DNA of 64,000 nucleotides from CALODL01 sp942492115 (GTDB lineage: Bacteria; Planctomycetota; Phycisphaerae; UBA1845; CAIVHJ01). Positions 1-7,773 of this stretch are shown piece by piece. A program made the position numbers and the translations under genes. Numbering within the stretch: position 1 is the stretch's first letter; every line of letters begins with the position of its first letter. The notes under the pieces are model-generated. The model saw only the letters and a list, made by a program, of their open reading frames with translations. It was not told the origin of the DNA and made no database searches. Where the stretch lies: contig CALODL010000033.1 in the NCBI GenBank assembly GCA_942492115.1, positions 434,001-498,000 on the forward strand. Reading direction: 5' to 3'.

Positions 1-343
1 ACAACTGGTCCAGAACGAAGTGCAGAAGTGGGCGCACACCACGACGAAGTGGGTCATGTCAAAGCGGGCAGATCCGCGGGAGTATTTCTTGCGGGCAGAA
101 GCCATTGATGTCGGCGGCCTGGCCGAGCGTTTGAAACCATACAAGGCCTCCGCCGATGCGCTGGGCGCTGCGATGTCGTGCTCAGACATCTCGACGCGGT
201 GCTGTGCAGTTCTATCTGAGAAGTTGCTGACCGTTGCCGAGTGCAATCCGCGGGAACTCCTGCACGCTGCGACCAAGCTCAGCCGGGCATCGAGGCGTCC
301 GTGGCTGAGGAAGTGCCCAAGCTACTGCAATGGGGTATCGAAA

Positions 344-940
344 ATGGATGATCCGATCAGGCGGGCCGTGTTGCGTCCGGTGGATTATGTCGAGCGTGCC
401 GGCGGCGCCCCGAAGATCGGCGGCCTGGCCGCGGTCTATTACGATGGGACGCCGGCGACCGAGTTCAAGCTGTTCGATGACCTGGTCGAACGAATCATGC
501 CGGGGGCGTTCGACCGCGCTCTCACCGAAGGGCAGGACGTCGTCGCGCTGTTCAACCATGAAGCGGACAACCTGCTGGGCCGGCGGTCGGCCGGCACGAT
601 GCGGTTGCGGTCGGTGGCCGCGGGCCTGCATTACGAAATCGACCTGGCCGATACGCGGATCGGGTCGGATGTGGCCAAGATGGTCCAGCGCGGCGACCTG
701 GCCGGCTCGTCGTTCGCGTTCATCCCGCGCAAGGTGAAGTACGTCGATGCCACCGATAGTGAGCTCGAGGTCCGCCAGATCGAGGACGTCGACCTGTTCG
801 ACGTTGGGCCGGTGACGTACCCCGCGTACAACGCGACCAGCGTCGAGTCCAAGTCGCGGTGGTCGCAGTTCAAGAGGATGAGTGCTGAACGGTCAAATCG
901 AGTTCGTGCACTGAGCATCGACTGCAAACGCCAATCTTGA
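344..940 (+). CDS. HK97-type phage prohead protease (prophage remnant)
   Basis: The translation from the ATG at 344 (198 residues) has the look of HK97-family prohead proteases: an early GGLAAVYYDG strand, FDDLVERIMPGAFDRAL, then LFNHEADNLLGR with the candidate catalytic His, and the segment DLAGSSFAF with the candidate catalytic Ser. In phages this enzyme trims the scaffold of the immature capsid. The same frame stays open upstream to base 2 without a stop; those first ~110 codons (frame from base 2) are not recognised and may be the tail of another phage gene fused in frame or part of a longer decayed ORF. The usual next gene, the major capsid protein, is absent, and the last ~25 residues look unrelated to the family, which suggests decay or a deletion. 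The start is uncertain; the family assignment is fairly secure. Confidence 0.75.
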   Translation: MDDPIRRAVLRPVDYVERAGGAPKIGGLAAVYYDGTPATEFKLFDDLVERIMPGAFDRALTEGQDVVALFNHEADNLLGRRSAGTMRLRSVAAGLHYEIDLADTRIGSDVAKMVQRGDLAGSSFAFIPRKVKYVDATDSELEVRQIEDVDLFDVGPVTYPAYNATSVESKSRWSQFKRMSAERSNRVRALSIDCKRQS

Positions 941-1007
941 AACGATTCCCACCTCCGCCGGTCGCCTCGTTTTCGAGTTCTTTTCCGGGGCGGCCGGCGA
1001 CCTGGCG

Positions 1008-1277
1008 CTATCCAGCCATCACACACCGGGCGTTCGCTCGCCAACAGGCCTCCGCTACGTGCCAGTCTTCTGACTTGATCTCGCGCAGAGTCTCTTCGAA
1101 TCGCGGATCGCTCACCATGCACTGATGGGCGCTGATCTTGTCCGCGATCGCCTCGCGAATGAACGCGGCGGGCTCCTGGCCGAGGTACGCGCACGCCGCT
1201 TTCAGGTATGCGTGCTGGTCGATGGTCAACTCGGCCGTGACGGTGGTCGTGATTGCCTCGTTGAACGGGTTCTGCAT
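1008..1277 (-). CDS. small unknown protein, possible ribbon-helix-helix-like fold
   Basis: This is an 89-residue protein. A strong GGAGG ribosome binding site lies eight bases before the ATG at 1277, which is the main reason to accept it as a real gene. The stretch TAELTIDQHAYLKAACAYLGQEPAAFIREAIADKI has the strand-helix-helix pattern of small DNA-binding or antitoxin-type proteins, but the similarity is only by eye. The rest (KSEDWHVAEACWRAN) is not recognised. It lies on the opposite strand to the prohead protease, between it and the tRNA-Gly fragment, so it is most simply cargo of the prophage or a small regulatory gene of that element. No partner toxin is visible. Confidence 0.55.
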   Translation of the reverse strand: MQNPFNEAITTTVTAELTIDQHAYLKAACAYLGQEPAAFIREAIADKISAHQCMVSDPRFEETLREIKSEDWHVAEACWRANARCVMAG

Positions 1278-1460
1278 GGTGTTGATCCTCCGTTACGTTT
1301 GACAGTCGGTTATTGCTCTCAGGCGTATCAACTGATATATCAACCATCATAAAACCGTGGCCTCGTGGTCAAAAATGGGTGTATCACCTATGGCTGACCG
1401 GGCCGAAACGATCGCCTTATCTGTTTGTTCCGCAATGAGTTTTGCTCTCACGGTTCTGGC

Positions 1461-1503
1461 TTTGCCAACGTGAATGTCGTGAGTTCGAATCTCATCACCC
1501 GCT
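1461..1503 (+). other. 3' half of a tRNA-Gly(GCC), probable att site
   Basis: The sequence runs from a TTGCCAA anticodon loop through the variable loop, a complete T arm (GTGAG/TTCGAAT/CTCAT, 1479-1495) and the acceptor 3' strand CACCCGC (1496-1502). The matching 5' half (GCGGGTG and the D arm) is missing upstream, and the bases just before the loop do not pair with the anticodon 3' strand. Tyrosine integrases commonly insert into the 3' half of tRNA genes and leave such a partial copy at one end. With phage genes immediately to the left, this is best read as one attachment site marking the prophage-chromosome border. A decayed tRNA gene is the alternative. Confidence 0.7.
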
Positions 1504-1571
1504 TTCCTTCCGTGCTCAGGTCACTTCCCCTGATGATATGATTCGACACGCCATACCCGGCGAAGCGTGTG

Positions 1572-2725
1572 TCAGCCGCCGATCAGCAGGCTGGCCGCGG
1601 CAAGGCCGAGGTACGTGCCCAGGCCCGTCCCGAGCGCACCCACGAGAATGCCAGGTAATTCGAGGTCATCTCTTTCGAGGCTGCGCGCCAGGGCCAGAGC
1701 CGTGGTGCCCCCACCGATGGCTGCCTGTGAGGCCACGCTGACCATGGCGACATCCGCCCGGAAGAGCGCACCGATCCCGTAGACCACGGCGCCGTGTACG
1801 GCGATGAGAATACCGACGAATGCGATGAGGGTCAGGCCCACCGCGCCGAGGCTGTGAATGGCGCCCACATCGCAGCAGGCGCCGATGACGGCCAGGAACA
1901 CCTGCACTGCAAACATGCCGAGCATTCGCGAGCCGGGGAGTTGCACGATGAAGCGGAACTGGGCCAGTACCAGGGCCAGTGACGTCAGCACCACAATGGC
2001 CGGCAGTTGGGTGCGATCGGCTATCCACAATGAGAGCCACAGGGCCGCCAGGCCGGCGCCGATCAGCAGACCGACGTCGAAAGGCCCGACGCGCTCGACG
2101 TCCGTCGTCTCGGCCACCGCCGGCCGGGGGTCTGCCGAAGGGGCCGCGCGGTGCACCCCGGGCCAGGTGCGGCGACACATTCGCGGGATGGCGATGGTCA
2201 CAACCATCCACAGGGCCGTGGCGATACTGTCGACCGCAATGGTTGCCCCAAAGAGTACCTGGTTGCTTTGCGCGACGTGGTACTTCAGCGCCACCGCGTT
2301 GAAATTTACGCTTCCGCCGGTGTAGGTGGCGACAAACAGACCTCCGATGGCGCCCCGCAGGTGGCCGAACACTTCTGCGCCGCCCACGAGGGTGAGGCCG
2401 GTGAACACGCCCACGACGGTCCCCACGCATGCAAGCAGGAACAGACCGATCATGGGCAGTCCCGCGTCCATGATATCGCGGAGATTGACGCGCAGAGCAA
2501 CAGGAAAATGGCCAGTTGGGCGACGTAGCTGAAGACGCCCGTGTAGACCGGTGATTCGCCGACCGGAATCACACCGGCGTTGGCCAGAACGGCGCCGAGC
2601 ACGATGACGACCAGGCTGGCCCCGAGATGCCGCAGCCAGGAATGCCGGGCCAGCCATTCGGCCGCAGCCACGGTGCCGCACAGTATGGCGGCCACGAAGC
2701 ATGGGTGATCGAAGGATTCAGGCAT
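1572..2725 (-). pseudogene. DUF819-type membrane protein, split by one frameshift
   Basis: The N-terminal part (from ATG 2725, MPESFDHPCFVAA...) and the larger C-terminal part lie in two different minus-strand frames that meet near 2494-2500. In frame one the protein reads VAQLAIFLLL and then goes off; in frame two the continuation LRVNLRDIMDAGLPMIGLFLLA begins. Restoring one base gives a continuous polytopic protein of about 380 residues with roughly ten hydrophobic helices, a GGLFVATYTGGSVNFNAVA loop and a C-terminal QAAIGGGTTALALARS segment, features I associate with the DUF819 family of predicted transporters. The substrate is unknown. The break is either a real recent mutation or a sequencing error; everything else in the gene is intact, which favours error or very recent loss. 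Confidence 0.65.
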
Positions 2726-2895
2726 CGGTTATTTCTTCAACAGGGCGGCCGCCGAGCGGGATGTCGCCAGCGAGAAGCTGTCCATGTCGCCGCCCCAGCG
2801 GTGCCCGCGCGTTGATTGCCAAGGCGCAAGCGTCTCTGTTATAGTGAGCCGCGCATCTTAACCCAGCACGACAGGAATTAGGAAGAGGATCTGTG

Positions 2896-3921
2896 ATGGT
2901 CTCGATGGCGGCACTCAAGCTCGAACGAATGAAACGGTTGTCCAACGACCGTGGCATCATTGCCGCGGCCGCCATGGATCAGAGGGGGTCACTGAAGAAA
3001 GCGATCGGTCAAGCGAAGGGCATCGACAAGGACGCCGTAACTGATTCGATGATGGAAGAGTTCAAGGTCGCGGTCAGCAAAGTCCTGACACCGCATGCCT
3101 CCGCGATCCTGCTCGATCCTCAATGGGGTATTCCGGCCATGGCCGCGCGTTCGAGCAATGCCGGTCTGCTGGTGTCCTACGAGGAGAGCGGCTACGACCA
3201 GACCGGCCCGGGGCGTTTGCCGGTGCTGCTGCCCGACTACAACGTGCCGCGTTTGATCGGCCTGGGTGCAGATGCGGTCAAAATACTCATGTATTACACG
3301 CCTTTCGATCCCGCCGACATCAATGCCCAGAAACATGAGTGGATCCGCAACATCGGGGACGAATGCGCTGCCGCCGACATCCCTTTCTTTCTCGAGTGCA
3401 TTTGCTACGACGAAAGCGAACAGGGCGAAAAGACCCTCGCCTTCGCCAGGAGAAAACCCGACGCCGTCGAGGGTTACATGCGCGAGTTTTCCAAGCCGGA
3501 GTACAAAGTAGACGTGCTCAAGGCAGAGATCCCGATCAACATGGCCTATGTCGAGGGCTCGAAAGCGAACACGACGGGCGAAGTGGCATACGGCCACAAG
3601 GAAGCGTTGGAGATCTTCCAGCGCGTGGCCGAGAGTACCAAACTCCCCTTCATCTATTTGTCTGCCGGGGTCGATGATGATGTATTCCGCGAGTCATTGG
3701 AACTCGCCGGCGAAGCCGGTGCCGAGTTCAATGGTGTGCTGTGCGGTCGGGCGACCTGGAAAGAAGGTATCCCGGTCTACGGCAAGGGAGGCGCCAGCGC
3801 CCTCGAGGACTGGCTCAGTGATCGCGGGGTTCAAAACATTACAGCGCTGAACGACGTATTGGATCGCGTGGCCAAACCGTGGTGGGATTGCTTCGGCGGA
3901 CCGAACATCTCCACCCATTGA
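2896..3921 (+). CDS. lacD: tagatose 1,6-bisphosphate aldolase, LacD family
   Basis: This is a class I aldolase expected to cleave tagatose 1,6-bisphosphate (and perhaps related ketose bisphosphates) to dihydroxyacetone phosphate and glyceraldehyde 3-phosphate in the cytoplasm. LacD signatures include AAAMDQRGSLKKAI near residues 24-37, ILLDPQWGIPA near 71-81, GADAVKILMYYTPFD near 124-138 and DVLKAEIPINMAYVEG near 206-221, where Lys209 is the probable Schiff-base lysine by analogy. The length of 341 residues fits the family. An AGGAAGAGG sequence stands upstream; a GTG at 2893 directly precedes the chosen ATG and could also serve. No other galactose or tagatose pathway gene is nearby, so the role may be general sugar-phosphate metabolism. 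Confidence 0.85.
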   Translation: MVSMAALKLERMKRLSNDRGIIAAAAMDQRGSLKKAIGQAKGIDKDAVTDSMMEEFKVAVSKVLTPHASAILLDPQWGIPAMAARSSNAGLLVSYEESGYDQTGPGRLPVLLPDYNVPRLIGLGADAVKILMYYTPFDPADINAQKHEWIRNIGDECAAADIPFFLECICYDESEQGEKTLAFARRKPDAVEGYMREFSKPEYKVDVLKAEIPINMAYVEGSKANTTGEVAYGHKEALEIFQRVAESTKLPFIYLSAGVDDDVFRESLELAGEAGAEFNGVLCGRATWKEGIPVYGKGGASALEDWLSDRGVQNITALNDVLDRVAKPWWDCFGGPNISTH

Positions 3922-4069
3922 ACACGAGAGAGAGGGCCAAGGGCCCATAAACCTGGCACATTCCGGGATCTCGGCCCGGGAATCAAGACCTGCCACCCAT
4001 TGCCGATGACTGCAACACATAGGCCCACATTGGATTGGATGGCGCCGCACACCGGAGGATAGAGTCGCG

Positions 4070-5581
4070 ATGACCGAAGAACCGCTGACCACCGAGGAAC
4101 ACGTCGACACGGAGTCCATGAGCGATGAAGAGGAGCTCATGGCCAAGCTCAAAGAGGACATCACGGTTGAGGTCGAGGACCTCGGCACGCTTCGCCGCAA
4201 GCTGACGATCACCGTGCCCGCGGACACCGTTTCGGGAAAGCGCAGCGACCAGTTCGGCGAGCTGAAACGCGACTCGGTCGTTCCCGGCTTTCGCAAGGGC
4301 CGGGCTCCGATGACGTTGATCGAAAAGCGTTTCGGCTCTGACGTCAACGAGCAGTTGTCGAGCCAGCTGATGTCCAGCAGCTATATGGCCGCGGTCGAAA
4401 AGGAAGACCTCAAAGTCATCGGCGATCCGCTCGTGTGGGCCGCCGAAAAGGCCGGAGAGCCCGAAAAGCTCGTCTCGGTCGAGCAGGCGTTCGACATGGT
4501 CGACCTGCCGTCGGAAGGTGACTTTACCTACAGCTGTGAAGTCGAACTGCGTCCCGAGTTCGAGCTGCCCGAGCTGGAGGGTATCAAACTCATCAAGCCG
4601 GCCATCACGACGTCCGACGATGACGTTCAGTCTGCCATAGACCGCATGCGTGCGATGCGCGGGCAGTACGAACCAGCCACTGGCAAGATCGCCGAGGACG
4701 ACATGATCGTGTGCAAGATCAAGGCGACCGTGGGCGACAAAGTGGTTCTGGAGGAGGACAACTGTCAGTTGGCCGCGCGCCCGATGCGCTACGCCGGAAT
4801 CCTGATGGATGAACTCGGCAAGTCGCTGATCGGTGCCAAGAATGGCGACACGGTCAAACTGACCGGCGAACTTCCTGACGACTTCGAGGACGACAGCGTT
4901 CGTGGCCAGAGCGCCAACGTCGAGCTCGAGCTCCTCGAGCACAAGAGCCTGGTGCTGCCCGAACTCGACGCCGCGTTCCTCGAGACTCTGGGAATCGAAT
5001 CGGAAGACGAGCTTCGCGAGTTGGTTCGGAACGACCTCGAAGCCACTCAGCATGAACAGGTCCGGCGCAACCAGCGCGAACAGGTCAACGACTACCTCAT
5101 CGAGAAAGCCGACTTCGAGCTGCCCGCTGATCTGTCACGCCGTCAGGGCGAGCGGGTTGTTGCCCGGCGCCTGGTCGAGCTGGCCAACATGGGCATGCCC
5201 GAGGCCGAAATCTCCAAGAAAGTCGATGCGATCCGCACCGGCGCCGTCGAGGATGCCAGCCGGGATCTCAAGATGTACTTCGTGTTCGAGAAGATCGCCG
5301 AGGAGTGGGACATCGAGACCACCGAGGACGAGATCAATGGCGCCATCGCCAGCATCGCCCGGCGCCAAAACCGGCGTTTCGACCGCGTCCGCGACGAAAT
5401 GATGCGCACGGGGAACATGAATTCGCTCTATTTGCATGTTCGTGATGAGAAAATCATCGACCGCCTGATCGAGAAAGCCGAAATCGTCGAAGGCGAAGCT
5501 GCAGGCGGTGCCACCAAGAAGAAGACCGCCACCAGGAAGAAGGCGACCAAGAAGAAAGCCTCCAAGAAGGCTGACAAGTAG
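4070..5581 (+). CDS. tig: trigger factor, ribosome-associated chaperone
   Basis: The protein is predicted to bind at the ribosome exit tunnel and protect nascent chains, with a peptidyl-prolyl isomerase-type middle domain. The ribosome-binding signature GFRKGRAP is at residues 73-80, the PPIase-like domain lies roughly at 195-285, and the alpha-helical chaperone arms fill the rest to about 475. At 503 residues it is longer than typical trigger factors (about 430-450). The extra length is an acidic N-terminal extension of about 30 residues and a Lys-rich tail of about 27 residues (TKKKTATRKKATKKKASKK). It lies directly upstream of two clpP genes, the usual order in many bacteria, though there clpX often follows and no clpX is seen here. 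Confidence 0.93.
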   Translation: MTEEPLTTEEHVDTESMSDEEELMAKLKEDITVEVEDLGTLRRKLTITVPADTVSGKRSDQFGELKRDSVVPGFRKGRAPMTLIEKRFGSDVNEQLSSQLMSSSYMAAVEKEDLKVIGDPLVWAAEKAGEPEKLVSVEQAFDMVDLPSEGDFTYSCEVELRPEFELPELEGIKLIKPAITTSDDDVQSAIDRMRAMRGQYEPATGKIAEDDMIVCKIKATVGDKVVLEEDNCQLAARPMRYAGILMDELGKSLIGAKNGDTVKLTGELPDDFEDDSVRGQSANVELELLEHKSLVLPELDAAFLETLGIESEDELRELVRNDLEATQHEQVRRNQREQVNDYLIEKADFELPADLSRRQGERVVARRLVELANMGMPEAEISKKVDAIRTGAVEDASRDLKMYFVFEKIAEEWDIETTEDEINGAIASIARRQNRRFDRVRDEMMRTGNMNSLYLHVRDEKIIDRLIEKAEIVEGEAAGGATKKKTATRKKATKKKASKKADK

Positions 5582-5604
5582 ATCCGACTACGAAGGAACA
5601 GTCC

Positions 5605-6222
5605 ATGAACCCACTGCACGGCGACTTGATCACGAAGGCCCAGGCGGCCCCGGGGATGCAGCGCTATCGCGAGATGTCGATCGAGGATCTCCTCCTGGAG
5701 AACCGCATCATCTTTCTCGCTGGCCCGATCACTGAACGTACGGCCAGTGTCGTTATCATGCGGTTGCTGTACCTGCAGTCCGTGCGGCGTGAGCAGGACA
5801 TCAATCTGTACATCAATTCGCCGGGTGGTATGGTCGACCAGACGTTGGCCATCTACGACACGATGCGGTTTCTGGGATGTGATATCTCAACTTACTGCAT
5901 TGGGCAGGCCGCCAGCGGCGCGGCCATTCTGCTTGCCGCCGGAACCCGGGGCAAACGTTTTGGACTGCCCAACGCCAAGATCATGATGCATCAACCCTGG
6001 GGCGGTATCACCGGTCAGGCTGAGGATATCCGCATCCAGGCGGAGGAAGTTCTCAAGGACAAGCGCAAGCTGGCCAGCATTCTGGCCGACAACACGGGTC
6101 AGTCGTACGACAAGATCATCGAAGAGACAGAACGTGATCGATACATGGATGTTGAAGAAGCCAAGAAGTACGGGCTGATCGACGAGGTTCTGAGCGAGGA
6201 GCAGCAGGAAGCCAAATCATGA
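5605..6222 (+). CDS. clpP: ATP-dependent Clp protease proteolytic subunit (first copy)
   Basis: This is the serine protease subunit of the Clp complex, which degrades unfolded proteins together with ClpX or ClpA/C ATPases. The catalytic triad appears complete: Ser104 in GQAASGAA, His129 in MMHQP and Asp178 in ERDRYM, at the same spacing as in E. coli ClpP. The active-site Ser is followed by Gly-Ala-Ala rather than the common Met-Gly-Ala. The gene starts 23 bases after tig and overlaps the next clpP by four bases (ATGA), so the three genes probably form one transcript. Two different ClpP subunits suggest a mixed-ring protease, as known in several bacterial groups. Confidence 0.93.
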   Translation: MNPLHGDLITKAQAAPGMQRYREMSIEDLLLENRIIFLAGPITERTASVVIMRLLYLQSVRREQDINLYINSPGGMVDQTLAIYDTMRFLGCDISTYCIGQAASGAAILLAAGTRGKRFGLPNAKIMMHQPWGGITGQAEDIRIQAEEVLKDKRKLASILADNTGQSYDKIIEETERDRYMDVEEAKKYGLIDEVLSEEQQEAKS

Positions 6223-6824
6223 ATATCCCATTTGTCATCGAAAAGGACGGTCGGGGCGAACGGGCATACGACATCTACTCGCGCCTGCTCAAGGACCGCA
6301 TCGTATTCCTGGGGGGGGGCGTGCACGACGAAAGTGCCAACCTCATCGTCGCCCAGATGTTGTTTCTGGCCAACGAAGACAGCAAGTCCGACATCCATTT
6401 CTATATCAATTCGCCGGGTGGTTCGGTTTCTGCGGGCCTGGCGATCTACGACACCATGCAGTTCATTCGTCCCGACGTGGCGACCTACACCGTCGGCATG
6501 GCTGCCAGCATGGGTGCCATCCTCATGGCCGGCGGCGCCAAGGACAAGCGCTATCTCCTGCGTAACTCGCGCATGATGCTCCATCAGCCACTCATTGGTG
6601 GTGTGATGGAAGGCACGGCTACGGACTTGTCGATCGAGGCTGAAGAAATCATCCGCCTGCGTGTGCGGCTCTACGAAATTCTCGTGGACCATACCGGCCA
6701 GCAGATGGCCAAGATCGAGAAGGACTGTGATCGCAATCTGTGGCTCAGTGCCGACAATGCGATCGAATACGGGCTTGCGGACACGATTCTGGATCGCATG
6801 CCCGACGGTCCGGGCAAGGCCTGA
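6219..6824 (+). CDS. clpP: ATP-dependent Clp protease proteolytic subunit (second copy)
   Basis: This is a second, more canonical ClpP of 201 residues. Ser97 (GMAASMGA), His122 (MMLHQP) and Asp171 form the expected triad, numerically matching mature E. coli ClpP. The N-terminus lacks a long propeptide and begins MNIPFVIEKDGRGERAYDIYSRLLKDRIVFLG. It overlaps the upstream clpP by ATGA, implying translational coupling and equal production of the two subunits. The two copies differ clearly in sequence, so they are not a recent duplication. No ATPase partner gene is encoded in the window. Confidence 0.95.
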   Translation: MNIPFVIEKDGRGERAYDIYSRLLKDRIVFLGGGVHDESANLIVAQMLFLANEDSKSDIHFYINSPGGSVSAGLAIYDTMQFIRPDVATYTVGMAASMGAILMAGGAKDKRYLLRNSRMMLHQPLIGGVMEGTATDLSIEAEEIIRLRVRLYEILVDHTGQQMAKIEKDCDRNLWLSADNAIEYGLADTILDRMPDGPGKA

Positions 6825-6855
6825 CGCCGCTTTCATTTGCTGCACTGTCCTGATC

Positions 6856-7518
6856 ATGCAGACGCCGACTGCATACCGCCAGTACCGAACGCGAACCCGC
6901 TTCGCTGCGGGACTCGTTACGGCTGTGCTGACCATCCCGGGCTGCACGGACCACACCAAGTTGATCCGCAACCTCGAACGGAGCAACGCCAGCCTCCGCA
7001 GCAAGGTGAGCAGCCAGCGCGAGCAGCTGATCGCTCAGCAGGCTACGATCGACGGCTTGCGCGCGACCCTTGATGCCGACCGCGATTTCGGCGACCGTGA
7101 TCTCTCGAGAATCTACCGTGTATCGGACATCACGATCGGCAGGTTATCGGGCGGGTGGGACCGCGACGGCGAGATTGGCGACGAGGGCGTGACCGTTTTT
7201 CTGCAATTGCGCGACGGCGATGGGCAGCCTTTCAAAGCCGCCGGCCAGATCGACATCACACTGCTGGATGTCGACCATGACCCCCCTGTTCCACTCCATG
7301 CGTGTCACTACGACATCGATCAGGCACGGGAATTGTGGTATGGCCAATTGATGAGCTACCACTACAAGATTCGCTGTGCGTGGGGTGCAGAACGCCCCAC
7401 CGGTCGCACGGTCGTGGTTCGGGCGACCTTTACCGAGTATCTCACCGGCCAGCCGTTTCAGGCGGTCAGGACGCTCGAAATTACCCCGCCCATGCCTGCT
7501 GTCGGTCACGCTGAATAG
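6856..7518 (+). CDS. putative lipoprotein with coiled coil, unknown function
   Basis: This is a 220-residue protein. The ATG at 6856 is chosen because it gives a clear export signal: basic residues, then FAAGLVTAVLTIPGC, in which the Cys fits a lipobox. An upstream in-frame extension would run into clpP. After the lipid-anchor Cys comes a coiled-coil segment (LIRNLERSNASLRSKVSSQREQLIAQQATIDGLRATLDAD), then a beta-rich C-terminal domain with the phrase VTVFLQLRDGDGQPFKAAGQIDITLLD. It is probably anchored in a membrane facing outward. It lies 31 bases after clpP and 255 bases before the large coiled-coil gene. No function can be assigned. Confidence 0.7.
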   Translation: MQTPTAYRQYRTRTRFAAGLVTAVLTIPGCTDHTKLIRNLERSNASLRSKVSSQREQLIAQQATIDGLRATLDADRDFGDRDLSRIYRVSDITIGRLSGGWDRDGEIGDEGVTVFLQLRDGDGQPFKAAGQIDITLLDVDHDPPVPLHACHYDIDQARELWYGQLMSYHYKIRCAWGAERPTGRTVVVRATFTEYLTGQPFQAVRTLEITPPMPAVGHAE

Positions 7519-7773
7519 CGTTTCTTCGCGGGACGGGGTCGAAAGCGTCGAAACCCCCACCTTTGCAAGTGTTCTGTGTCCATTCTTCCCAACCACATTA
7601 ACCTGGCTTAATATTTGAGATCGCCGCGAAACGTGCATTAGAATTGGCGTGCGGTGTTTCGGAGGGGACCGCGCCGCAATTCGTTGAAGTTCTGGGCTGC
7701 CAGCGGCTTAGCGCCACGCGCCGCGATCAGTTACGCATCGTAGACATTCTGCAGCACGATAGAAGGACCCACA

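Noticed and set aside
2..343. Upstream extension of the prohead protease as a defined phage gene
   Set aside because: The frame is open but the translation matches no phage family I know and may be decayed sequence, so it is only mentioned under the protease.
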